A stretch of DNA of 64,000 bases from Streptomyces sp. YIM 121038. Its GTDB lineage: Bacteria > Actinomycetota > Actinomycetes > Streptomycetales > Streptomycetaceae. The position numbers were made by a program, and so were the translations under genes. This document shows, piece after piece, positions 49,982 to 58,116 of this stretch. Positions within the stretch are counted from its first letter, which is position 1; the number at the start of each line of letters is the position of its first letter. Below the pieces are notes generated by a model. It was not told the DNA's origin. It saw only the letters and a list, made by a program, of their open reading frames with translations, and made no database searches. The stretch lies in the NCBI RefSeq assembly GCF_006088715.1, contig NZ_CP030771.1, forward strand, positions 4,216,001 through 4,280,000, read 5' to 3'.

Positions 49982-51190
49982 TCACGCCTCCGGCACGGCC
50001 CCGGGCACGGACAGGCGCACCTGCCGCAGGAACGCCGCGTTGGAGGGCGCCTTGCGGAGCTGGTCGAGGAGCGCCTCGAACCCCTCGCGCCCGTCGCGCC
50101 GGGCCAGCGCCCGCCGCAGCCCGCGCACGGCCGCCAACTCCTCGGCCGGGACGAGCAGTTCCTCGCGCCGGGTCCCGGACGGGGTGACGTCCACGGCCGG
50201 GAAGACCCGGCGGTCGGAGAGGGTCCGGTCCAGGCGCAGCTCCATGTTGCCGGTGGACTTGAGCTCCTCGAAGTAGTACTCGTCGGCGCGCGAGCCCGTC
50301 TCCACCAGGACGGTGGCGAGCATCGTCAGGGAGCCGCCCTCCTCGGCCAGGCGCGCGGCGCCGAAGAGCCGCTTGGGGCCCTGCACGGAGGCCGCGTCGA
50401 CGCCGCCGCTGAGCGTGCGGCCGCCGCTCGCCGCCGTGTTGTTGTACGCGCGGCACAGCCGGGTCAGCGAGTCGAAGAGCATGACGACGTCCTTGCCGTC
50501 CTCGACGAGCCGCTTGGCGCGCTCGACGGCGAGTTCGGCGAGTGCGACGTGCGCCTTGGGCACCCGGTCGAAGGTGGAGGCGAGCACCTCGCCGCGCACG
50601 GCACGGCGCATCTCGGTGACCTCTTCGGGCCGCTCGTCGAGCAGTACGACCATGACGTGGCACTCGGGGTGGTTGGCGGCGACGGCGTCCGCGAGCTGGC
50701 GCAGCAGCACGGTCTTGCCCGCGCGCGGCGGGGCGACGATCAGGCCGCGCTGGCCCTTGCCGACGGGCGCCACCAGGTCGACGAGGCGCGGGGCGAGAGC
50801 GCCGCCCGGCACCTCCAGGCGCAGCCGCTCGCGCGGGTGCAGCGGGGTGAGGTCGCCGAACCGGGGCCTGTCGCGCAGGCCTTGGGGGGCACGGCCGTTG
50901 ACGCGGGTGACCTCGGCGAGGACGTGCGGCCTGCCGCCGCAGGTGCCCTCGACGAAGTCGCCCGCGCGCAGGCCGAGCCGGCGCACGAGGGCGGCCGGGA
51001 CGAGCACGTCGGCGGGCCCGGGCAGGCAGCCTTCGGCGCGCAGGTGCCCGTCGGCCTTCGCGATGTCCAGGACACCGCTGTGGATGCGCAGGTCGGCCGC
51101 GGGGGCCGGGGACGGGATGGCCGAGACGGCCCGGACGGCCCGGACGGCCTGGGTGGTTTGAGTGGTCTGGGTGGTCTGGGTGGGGTTCAT
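49982..51190 (-). CDS. rho: Short Rho transcription-termination-factor paralogue
   Basis: The 402-residue Rho-type ATPase has an RNA-binding cold-shock-like domain at about 38-98 (GVLDIAKADGHLRAEG). The Walker A is APPRAGKT (153-160), with LLDERPEEVTEMRR (Asp185-Arg187), LFDSLTRLCRAYN and the Q/R-loop region SGGVDAASVQGPKRLFGAAR. It lacks the several-hundred-residue basic insert of the main Streptomyces Rho. The DGFGFLR RNP motif of other Rho proteins is replaced by KADGHLRAE, and the bicyclomycin-contact Lys is Arg (APPRAGKT). ATG 51190; the start MNPTQTTQTTQTTQAV is encoded by a short repeat. Confidence 0.9.
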   Translation of the reverse strand: MNPTQTTQTTQTTQAVRAVRAVSAIPSPAPAADLRIHSGVLDIAKADGHLRAEGCLPGPADVLVPAALVRRLGLRAGDFVEGTCGGRPHVLAEVTRVNGRAPQGLRDRPRFGDLTPLHPRERLRLEVPGGALAPRLVDLVAPVGKGQRGLIVAPPRAGKTVLLRQLADAVAANHPECHVMVVLLDERPEEVTEMRRAVRGEVLASTFDRVPKAHVALAELAVERAKRLVEDGKDVVMLFDSLTRLCRAYNNTAASGGRTLSGGVDAASVQGPKRLFGAARLAEEGGSLTMLATVLVETGSRADEYYFEELKSTGNMELRLDRTLSDRRVFPAVDVTPSGTRREELLVPAEELAAVRGLRRALARRDGREGFEALLDQLRKAPSNAAFLRQVRLSVPGAVPEA

Positions 51191-51576
51191 GGGGTGGGTG
51201 GTCCTTTCGCGAAACCGCGGGACGTGCGCGAACTGCGCGGAGAAGGCCGGTCGCGAGGGGCCGTACGCACCGGGTGCCGGGCACGGCGGATGCCGTGCGC
51301 ACCGGGTGCCGACGGCTCGTGGCCTCGTACGACGGGCTGGTTGAAGCGGGAGTCCGGGCCGGGCGGAGAGTGCGCCGGGTCGGAGAAGGAAGGCACGGCG
51401 CCCAGAAGGGGCGTACACACGTGCTGCTCGCACCGTAGCACACGACCTGGCGTGCGCGGCCGCCCGTGCACGGGATCTTGAGCTTCCGCACGCCGGTGAC
51501 CGTCCGCGTGTGATCGCGTACGTTCGGTTACCTCGCGGGCCGCGCTCGGCGGCCCCGGCAGGCAGGAGAACCGCTC

Positions 51577-51870
51577 ATGCGCCGTCGTGTCGCCCTCGCC
51601 CTCGGCTCCGTCCTCGCGGCCGGAACGCTGGCCCTGGCGCTGCCGGGCTCCGCGCTCGCGGCCGAGGGCGTGCTGGTCGTCGGCGGCGTCGCGTACGCCG
51701 ACCCCAGCGGCTGCTACGACACGGACAGCAGGCCGCTCACCGTCGACAACCACACCGACGAGGTCGCCCTCGTCTTCTCGGGGCCGGACTGCACCGGCGG
51801 CCTCCTCGAACTGGTCGTTCCCGGCGAGTCGTCGGTCTCCGAGTTCGGCACCAGCGTCTACGTCGACTGA
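51577..51870 (+). CDS. Small secreted protein
   Basis: 97 residues. A signal peptide (RRRVALALGSVLAAGTLALA, cleavage near SALA-AE) is followed by a mature domain of about 67 residues. It contains two cysteines (SGCYDT and PDCTGG) that could form one disulfide, and a beta-rich body ending SEFGTSVYVD. No family is recognised. AGGAGAAC lies 8 bases before the ATG. It is divergent from rho across 386 bases in which I see only GC-rich leader sequence. Confidence 0.75.
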   Translation: MRRRVALALGSVLAAGTLALALPGSALAAEGVLVVGGVAYADPSGCYDTDSRPLTVDNHTDEVALVFSGPDCTGGLLELVVPGESSVSEFGTSVYVD

Positions 51871-51957
51871 CCCGCCAGGGGCGCACGCGGCGCGGCGCGG
51901 TCCGCGTGCGACCCTGGAGGGTCCGCAAACCCGAGGGGCACAGGAGGCCGAACGACC

Positions 51958-52773
51958 ATGACGGATACCCGCGTTGTCCTCGTCACCGGCGGTGGAACGG
52001 GCATCGGCGCCGCCACCGCCCGGCAGTTGCGCGCCGCCGGGCACCACGTGGTCGTCTCCGGGCGGCGCCCGGAGCCGCTGCACCAGATCGCCGAGGAGAC
52101 CGGCGCGCTCGCCCACCCCGCCGACGCGGCCGACCCCGAGGCCGTCGCCGGTCTCGTCGAGGCGACCGTGAAGGCGTACGGACGGCTCGACGGCGTCGTC
52201 CTGAACGCGGGGACCGGCCGCCCGGGGGCCGTCGGCGACGTGACCCCCGAGGACTGGGAGACCGTCCTCAGCACCAACCTCACCGGCCCCTTCCACCTGC
52301 TGCGCACCGCGCTGCCGCACCTGCTCGAAAGCCGCGGCTCGGTCGTCGCCGTCGCCTCGGTCTCCGCACTGCGCAACGGCGTCGGCAACGCCGCGTACGC
52401 CACCTCCAAGGCGGCGCTGCTCCAGCTCTGCCGCTCCGTCGCCGTCGACTACGGCGCGCTCGGCGTGCGGGCCAACACCGTCTGCCCCAGCTGGGTGCGC
52501 ACGGAGATGGCCGACCGGCGCATGGGCGCGTTCGCGCGGTCCGCCGGGCTCGGCGACGGCGAGGAAGGACTCGACGCCGCGTACGAGCAGGGGACGCGGC
52601 TGATTCCCGCGGGCCGCCCCGGCACCCCGGAGGAGGTCGCCGAGGCCATCGCCTGGCTGCTCTCGCCCGCGGCGTCGTTCGTCAACGGCGCCACCCTCAC
52701 GGTCGACGGCGGAGTGACGGCGGTCGACCCGGGCACGCTGGCGTTCGGCTTCGACATCACCCGGCGGGACTGA
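51958..52773 (+). CDS. Short-chain dehydrogenase/reductase
   Basis: The 271-residue classical SDR has the cofactor motif TGGGTGIG, NAGTGRPG, the catalytic serine in VASVSALRN, YATSK with Tyr and Lys, and the C-terminal VNGATLTVDGGV. It is NAD(P)-dependent with unknown substrate, similar to 3-oxoacyl reductase-type enzymes. AGGAGG lies 10 bases before the ATG. A terminator hairpin follows at 52796. Confidence 0.9.
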   Translation: MTDTRVVLVTGGGTGIGAATARQLRAAGHHVVVSGRRPEPLHQIAEETGALAHPADAADPEAVAGLVEATVKAYGRLDGVVLNAGTGRPGAVGDVTPEDWETVLSTNLTGPFHLLRTALPHLLESRGSVVAVASVSALRNGVGNAAYATSKAALLQLCRSVAVDYGALGVRANTVCPSWVRTEMADRRMGAFARSAGLGDGEEGLDAAYEQGTRLIPAGRPGTPEEVAEAIAWLLSPAASFVNGATLTVDGGVTAVDPGTLAFGFDITRRD

Positions 52774-52795
52774 CGGCACCGGTCGCGGCACAAGC

Positions 52796-52822
52796 GGCCC
52801 CGGAAGGCCTGCTTCCGGAGCC
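52796..52822. terminator. Terminator after the SDR gene
   Basis: GGC-C-CCGGAAG pairs with CTTCCGG-A-GCC (one mismatch) around GCCTG, 23 bases after the stop. Confidence 0.75.
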
Positions 52823-52899
52823 TTCCATCTCCAAAAGTCGCCTGTTCACGGGCCGTTGGGCAGTGTGGCTGACGCCCCATCACGACGTACGGTTGGACC

Positions 52900-53421
52900 A
52901 TGCCCGAACTCCAGCGCCTGCGCGCAGACCACGCCCCGGCCCTGCTCGCCTTCGAGCGGGAGAACCGCGCCTACTTCGCCGCCTCGGTCCCGGACCGCGG
53001 CGACGCCTACTTCGCCGCGTTCGACGAGCGCCACCGCGCGCTGCTCGCCGAGCAGGAGACGGGGGCCTGTCACTTCCACGTCGTGGTCGGCGGCGACGGC
53101 GAGATCCTCGGGCGGGTCAACCTGGTCGACGTGGCGGACGGCTCGGCCGAACTGGGCTACCGCATCGCCAAGAAGGCCACCTCCCAGGGGCTCGCCACGT
53201 CGGCGGTGCGGCAGGTGTGCGTCCTCGCCGCCACCGAGTACGGCCTGACGTCGCTGCGGGCCGGGACCACCACCGACAACCCCGGCTCGCAGGCCGTGCT
53301 CGCCCGCACCGGCTTCGTGCCCACCGGGGAGACCGTCCTGGACGGCCGCCCCGGGATCACCTACGTCCGCGACCTGACCGGGCCGGACGTCCGGCCGGCG
53401 GACCGCGCGCCGGGCGCCTGA
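52900..53421 (+). CDS. GNAT family N-acetyltransferase
   Basis: The 173-residue RimJ-like acetyltransferase starts LQRLRADHAPALLAFERENR. It has VVVGGDGEILGRVNLVDV, the acetyl-CoA region KKATSQGLATSAVRQVC, and TDNPGSQAVLARTGFVPTGE. The substrate is unknown. It begins with ATG at 52900, with TACGGT about 9 bases ahead and no ribosome site. It converges with the aldehyde dehydrogenase gene; the short gap contains a CTGCGA repeat. Confidence 0.88.
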   Translation: MPELQRLRADHAPALLAFERENRAYFAASVPDRGDAYFAAFDERHRALLAEQETGACHFHVVVGGDGEILGRVNLVDVADGSAELGYRIAKKATSQGLATSAVRQVCVLAATEYGLTSLRAGTTTDNPGSQAVLARTGFVPTGETVLDGRPGITYVRDLTGPDVRPADRAPGA

Positions 53422-53479
53422 CGGACCCGGCGCGCGACGGCTGCGACGGCGGCGGCTGCGACTGCGACTGCGACTGCTG

Positions 53480-55045
53480 CTACAGGAAGCTGACGTTCTG
53501 CGCGAGCGCGAGCCCGCCCGAGTAGTTGACGGTATTCGTGGCGGACCGCATGTACGCGCGCCACGCGTCGGACCCGGACTCGCGCCCGCCGCCGGTCTCC
53601 TTCTCGCCGCCGAAGGCCCCGCCGATCTCCGCGCCCGACGTGCCGATGTTCACGTTCACGATGCCGCAGTCGGAGCCTTCGGCGGACAGGAACAGCTCGG
53701 CCTCGCGCTGGTCGCGCGTGAAGACGCTCGACGAGAGCCCCTGCGGCACGTCGTTGTGCAGCGCGATCGCCTCCTCGAAGGTGTCGTACGTCAGGACGTA
53801 CAGGATCGGCGCGAAGGTCTCCTCCTTCACCACGCCCGTCTGCGCGCCCATGCGCACCACGACGGGCTCCACGTACGCCGCTCCGGGCGCGATGTCGGCC
53901 AGGCGCCGCTGCCCGCCCGCGAGGACCTTGCCGCCCTCGGCCTGGGCGCGGGCGAGCGCCTCCTGCATGCGGTCGAGCGCGGCCGGCGAGACCAGCGGCC
54001 CGACGAGCGTCGCCGCGTCGAAGGGGTCCCCGACGGGCAGCTTCCGGTACGCGCCCGCGAGCCGCGCCACCAGCGCGTCCACCACGTCCTCGTGCACGAT
54101 GAGGCGGCGCAGCGTCGTGCACCGCTGGCCCGCCGTGCCCGCCGCGGCGAACACGGCGCTCCGCACCGTGAGGTCGAGGTCGGCGGAGGGCGCGACCACG
54201 GCGGCGTTGTTGCCGCCGAGTTCGAGCAGCGAGCGCCCGAAGCGGGCGGCGACCCTCGGCCCGACCTCGCGGCCCATGCGCGTCGACCCGGTGGCGCTGA
54301 CGAGCGCCACCCGCGGATCGTCCACGAGCCGCTCCCCCACGGCCCGGTCGCCCAGCAGCAGCCGGTGCACCCCGGCCGGGGCGCCCACGTCGTCGGCGGC
54401 CCGGTCGAGCAGCCGCGCGCACGCGAGGGAGACCAGCGGCGTCAGCTCGGACGGCTTCCACACCACGGTGTCGCCGCAGGCCAGGGCGACGGCGGTGTTC
54501 CAGGACCAGACGGCCGCCGGGAAGTTGAACGCGGAGATCACACCGACGACCCCGAGCGGATGCCAGGTCTCCGCGAGCCGGTGCCCCGGCCGCTCGGACG
54601 CGATGGTCCGCCCGTACAGCTGGCGCGAGAGCCCCACCGCGAAGTCGCAGATGTCGATCATCTCCTGGACCTCGCCGAGCGCCTCCGAGCGGATCTTGCC
54701 CGCCTCGATGGTGATCAGATCCGCGACGTCCTCCTGGTGCTCCCGCAGCAACTCGCCCAGGCGGCGCACCAGTTCCCCGCGGCGCGGCGGGGGCACCGCC
54801 CGCCACTGGAGGAACGCCTCGTGCGCGGCGGCGACGGCCTCGTCGACGGCGGCGGGCGCGGCCCCGGCGAGCGCGAAGAGCCCCTCACCGGTGATCGGCG
54901 TACGGGCCTGGCACCCCCGGCCCTCGGGGATCTCGGCGCCGACGCGGGCGAGGGCCTCGTGGGCGCGGTGGCGGAGGGTGTCGGTGGCGGGGAGGGTGGG
55001 CGGCACGGGGGCTCCTTCGGAGAGGGCGGTGAGGACGGGGCGCAT
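53480..55045 (-). CDS. ALDH7-type semialdehyde dehydrogenase (P6C/aminoadipate semialdehyde)
   Basis: The 521-residue aldehyde dehydrogenase has the NAD motif SATGSTRMG, the catalytic Glu in LELGGNNAAVV, the catalytic Cys in AGQRCTTLRRL, and GIVNVNIGTSGAEIGGAFGG typical of the ALDH7/antiquitin-AmaB branch. That branch oxidises piperideine-6-carboxylate (aminoadipate semialdehyde) to 2-aminoadipate in lysine breakdown. It is the last gene of a three-gene run with an HglS-like enzyme and an FAD oxidase, which supports a lysine pathway. The start at 55045 abuts a dispersed repeat, and the true start could be slightly downstream. Confidence 0.88.
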   Translation of the reverse strand: MRPVLTALSEGAPVPPTLPATDTLRHRAHEALARVGAEIPEGRGCQARTPITGEGLFALAGAAPAAVDEAVAAAHEAFLQWRAVPPPRRGELVRRLGELLREHQEDVADLITIEAGKIRSEALGEVQEMIDICDFAVGLSRQLYGRTIASERPGHRLAETWHPLGVVGVISAFNFPAAVWSWNTAVALACGDTVVWKPSELTPLVSLACARLLDRAADDVGAPAGVHRLLLGDRAVGERLVDDPRVALVSATGSTRMGREVGPRVAARFGRSLLELGGNNAAVVAPSADLDLTVRSAVFAAAGTAGQRCTTLRRLIVHEDVVDALVARLAGAYRKLPVGDPFDAATLVGPLVSPAALDRMQEALARAQAEGGKVLAGGQRRLADIAPGAAYVEPVVVRMGAQTGVVKEETFAPILYVLTYDTFEEAIALHNDVPQGLSSSVFTRDQREAELFLSAEGSDCGIVNVNIGTSGAEIGGAFGGEKETGGGRESGSDAWRAYMRSATNTVNYSGGLALAQNVSFL

Positions 55046-55071
55046 CAGCCCGTCCGGCGTTTGAGGACGAG
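55046..55071. repeat. Single copy of the AGCCCGTCCGGCGTTTGAGG repeat
   Basis: The bases here match the core of the five-unit array at 31733-31961. It occupies, with a GGGGGCGCAGCCCCC hairpin at about 55086-55112, nearly the whole 47-bp gap between the HglS-like gene and the ALDH gene. Confidence 0.8.
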
Positions 55072-55092
55072 CGCGCAGCGCGACGCGGGGGT

Positions 55093-56616
55093 CTAGGGGG
55101 CGCAGCCCCCAGCGGGGGCGCCGGGGCCGGGGACGCGGAGCTTCCGCGCGACCACAGCCAGAGAAGCCCGCTGCCGCGCTTCGTACAGGTCGAACGGATC
55201 CAGGACCTCGCGCCCCATCGCCCCCGACAGCCAGGCGCTGTCGTACGCGGCCCCCGCGACCGCGTCGTCCCGTACCCCGGCCCCCTCCAGGTTCGACTGG
55301 AAGATCCCGGCGGCGGAGCGGGGCAGGAAGTCCTCGTACACGAGGGGCTCGGCCCGCACCCACCCCGCGTCGAGGAGGTCGCCGAGCCCGGTGGGCGGCG
55401 GGGCGCCGTCGCGGGGCCGGTCCGCCACCACGTGGTACGTGAAGTGGCCGAGCCCCCGCGCGGCCAGCTCGCGCTCGGTGCGGGGCAGGGCGGCCGACCA
55501 GACCGCGCGGGCGGCCTGCGCGCGCTCGGCCGGGGTGGCGGGGCGGCGCCCGTCGCCGCGGGCGAGGCGGTCGCCGCCGCGGGCGAAGCGGTCGCCGTCG
55601 CGGGCGGGGCCCCCGTCACCGCTGGCGAGGCGGTCGTCACCGCTGGCGAGGCGGTCGTCGACGCGGGTGAGGAGCTCGTCGTACAGGGCGCGCCCCGCCC
55701 GTGTGAGGGCGATCCCGCGGGCCTCCACCTCGCCGAACCGCACCCGCAGCACCCCGCTGGTGACGCTGCCGTCGGCCAGGCGCAGCGCGCGCGGCTCGTC
55801 GAGCGCCCGGAACGAGGTCTGCCGCAGCAGCACGTCGGGCCCGTCCCACGCGGGCGGCCCCTGCACGGTGTCGATCATCCGGACGCCGCGCGCGGTCATC
55901 CGGCGGTACAGCTCGTCGATGTCGAGGACGCGGGGCGTGAGGTGGTTGATGTGCGTGCCGCGGACGCCGCCGATGTCGGCGGCCACGGCGGAGACCCGCT
56001 CCAGCTCCTCGTACCACGCCTTGTCGATCGGCTCGCGCGACAGCTCGAAGGCGGCGACGGCGAGTCCGAGGAACCGCTCGGCGTCGGCCCCGGCGAGCCC
56101 GCCGTCGGCCTCGGCCCGGTCGGCGAGCGCGAGCAGCTCCGGCGGGAACAGCTCGCGCGCGGCGAGGAAGTCCTCAAGCCGCTTGCGCAGCCCCTCGTCG
56201 AAGAACCGCGGGTCGGCGGGGGTCAGGAGCGAGGTGAACACCCGGAACGGGTTGCGGGCCAGCTCGTCCGCGTCGACGGGCCGGAAGGCGGTGGACACCA
56301 CGGGCACGGCGCTCGCGGCGGCCTCGCGCAGGTCGTAGAAGCCGACGGGCCGCATCCCGAGCGCCCCGAAGACCCGCGCGACCTGGCCGAGTTCGGCCGG
56401 GGTGCCGACCCGGATCGCGCCGTGCCGCTCGGCCGTGACCCGGCCGATGGACCCGAGCCGCTCGGCGGCGGCGCCGCGCTCGCGCAGGACGTCCTCGTTC
56501 ACCGCGCGGGTGACGTCGACGAGGGTGGTGTACGCGGGCACTTCGCGCCCGTACATGTCGGAGAGCCGCGCGGCGAAGGCGGCGCGGAGCTGCCAGGGGG
56601 CGTACCGGGGGTTCAT
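55093..56616 (-). CDS. hglS: HglS-like 2-oxoadipate dioxygenase/decarboxylase (DUF1338)
   Basis: 507 residues. The DUF1338 fold has conserved TRAVNEDVLRERG, FRVFTSLLTPADPRFFD, GTHINHLTPRVLDIDELYRR (metal-binding His and Glu region), RQTSFRAL and the C-terminal FTYHVVADR plus LVYEDFLPRSAAGIFQSNL. HglS converts 2-oxoadipate to D-2-hydroxyglutarate with Fe(II) and O2 in lysine degradation. An insertion of seven-residue units (DRLASGD-like, about 315-355), encoded by a 21-bp repeat, interrupts the middle. It lies between the FAD oxidase and the ALDH gene. Confidence 0.87.
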   Translation of the reverse strand: MNPRYAPWQLRAAFAARLSDMYGREVPAYTTLVDVTRAVNEDVLRERGAAAERLGSIGRVTAERHGAIRVGTPAELGQVARVFGALGMRPVGFYDLREAAASAVPVVSTAFRPVDADELARNPFRVFTSLLTPADPRFFDEGLRKRLEDFLAARELFPPELLALADRAEADGGLAGADAERFLGLAVAAFELSREPIDKAWYEELERVSAVAADIGGVRGTHINHLTPRVLDIDELYRRMTARGVRMIDTVQGPPAWDGPDVLLRQTSFRALDEPRALRLADGSVTSGVLRVRFGEVEARGIALTRAGRALYDELLTRVDDRLASGDDRLASGDGGPARDGDRFARGGDRLARGDGRRPATPAERAQAARAVWSAALPRTERELAARGLGHFTYHVVADRPRDGAPPPTGLGDLLDAGWVRAEPLVYEDFLPRSAAGIFQSNLEGAGVRDDAVAGAAYDSAWLSGAMGREVLDPFDLYEARQRASLAVVARKLRVPGPGAPAGGCAP

Positions 56617-56659
56617 GGTGCTCCTCTCGGCGGGTACCGGCTGGGGGCGGCGGCGACCG

Positions 56660-57808
56660 TCACACCACGTGCGCCTCCGGCCTGCCGCCCGCGCCGACCC
56701 GGAACCGCTCGGCGCTCAGGGACGCCACGTCCACGCACGGCTCGCGCTCCAGATACAGATCGCGTACGACCTCGCCGACGGCCGGGGCCTGGAGGAAGCC
56801 GTGCCCGGAGAACCCGGTGGCGTACAGGAAGTTGGGCACGTCCCCGGCGCGCCCGACGAGGGCGTTGCGGTCGGGCGTGACCTCGTAGAGCCCGGCCCAG
56901 CCGCCCACGACGTCGAGGTCCGCGAGCGCGGGCGCGCGCCGCCGCATCACGGACCGGAACAGCTCCACCCACTCCTCGGTCCACGTCGTGTCGAAGCCTT
57001 CCTCCTGCTCCGGGTCGGCGAGCCCGAACAGCAGCCCTTGGCCGCTGGTGTGGAAGTACGCCGTGGAGGAGAAGTCGATGGTGAACGGGGTGCGGGGCGG
57101 GGGCGGCACGAGCGGGGCCGTGAACGCGATCTGCCGCCGCAGCGGCCGCACCGGCAGCTCCACCCCCGCCAGCGCGCCGACCCCCGCGGACCAGGCGCCC
57201 GCGGCGCACACCACGGCGTCGCAGGTGATCACCCCGCGGTCGGTGCGCACGGCGGTGACGCGCCCGCCGGTCACGTCCATCCCGGTCACGGTGGTCCCCG
57301 TGACGAAGGAGACCCCGGCCGCGGCGGCGGCCCGCGCGTACCCGGCGACGACGGCGCCGGGCCGGGCGTGCCCGTCGTCGGGCGAGTACGCGGCGGCGAG
57401 CAGCCCCTCGGGCCGTACGTACGGACACAGCTCGTGCGCCTCCCGCGGCCCGACGATCCGGCCGCGCACCCCCATCCGCTCCTGTACGCGGACGCTCTCC
57501 TCGAAGGCCTCGACGTCCTCCGGCCGGTCGAGCAGGAACAGATAGCCCACCGTCTCCAGGCGGATGTCGCCGCCGGGACGCGCCGCGAAGTCACGGAAGG
57601 CCCGCAGGCTGCGGGCGCCCAGGGCGATGTTCACCGGGTCGGAGAACTGCGCCCGCACCCCGCCGATCGGCTTGCCCGAGCTGCCGCCCCCGAGCGCGCC
57701 CCGCTCCACCACGACGACGTCCCGCACGCCCGCCTCGGCGAGGTGGAAGGCCACGGAGACCCCCATGACCCCGCCCCCGACCACCACGACCCGCGACGCC
57801 CGAGCCAC
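56660..57808 (-). CDS. FAD-dependent amino-acid/sarcosine oxidase-type oxidoreductase
   Basis: About 382 residues of the DAO family. The FAD motif VVVVGGGVMGVSVAFHLAEA is followed by ERGALGGGSSGKPIGGVRAQF, CDAVVCAAGAWSA and the C-terminal GLYEVTPDRNALVG and GFSGHGFLQAPAVGE. It oxidises a secondary or D-amino acid, plausibly pipecolate in this lysine context. GTG 57808 with GGAAGAGG 8 bases ahead is preferred to ATG 57844, which lacks a ribosome site. It heads the operon and ends 43 bases before hglS. Confidence 0.85.
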   Translation of the reverse strand: MARASRVVVVGGGVMGVSVAFHLAEAGVRDVVVVERGALGGGSSGKPIGGVRAQFSDPVNIALGARSLRAFRDFAARPGGDIRLETVGYLFLLDRPEDVEAFEESVRVQERMGVRGRIVGPREAHELCPYVRPEGLLAAAYSPDDGHARPGAVVAGYARAAAAAGVSFVTGTTVTGMDVTGGRVTAVRTDRGVITCDAVVCAAGAWSAGVGALAGVELPVRPLRRQIAFTAPLVPPPPRTPFTIDFSSTAYFHTSGQGLLFGLADPEQEEGFDTTWTEEWVELFRSVMRRRAPALADLDVVGGWAGLYEVTPDRNALVGRAGDVPNFLYATGFSGHGFLQAPAVGEVVRDLYLEREPCVDVASLSAERFRVGAGGRPEAHVV

Positions 57809-57996
57809 CGAGACCACCTCTTCCGCCACCACCGGGGGTGCCATCGTGACGCACACGATCAGTGGAGGTCCATCACCGGACAGTAACCACCCGCCCCCGC
57901 CACCCCACTGCCCGCCCCCGCCCCCACCGCACTCCCTCCGGGCGCCCCCGGCCCCCCATCGGATACCCTGTCCAAAGCCGCCCTCACGGACGGCAC

Positions 57997-58069
57997 GCCT
58001 TCGTAGCTCAGGGGATAGAGCACCGCTCTCCTAAAGCGGGTGTCGCAGGTTCGAATCCTGCCGGGGGCA
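57997..58069 (+). tRNA. tRNA-Arg (anticodon CCT)
   Basis: The 73-nt cloverleaf has acceptor GCCTTCG paired with CGGGGGC (with T-G pairs) and discriminator A. The D-arm is TAGCTCAGGGGATAGAGCA, the anticodon loop CTCCTAA gives CCT for AGG codons, and the T-arm is CAGGTTCGAATCCTG. CCA is not encoded. An integrase gene ends 47 bases downstream, so its 3' end is the attachment site of the element that follows. Confidence 0.96.
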
Positions 58070-58116
58070 CAACGCGTTACCGCTCTGACCTGGGATTTAT
58101 CCCCCAGAGAGGGCTC

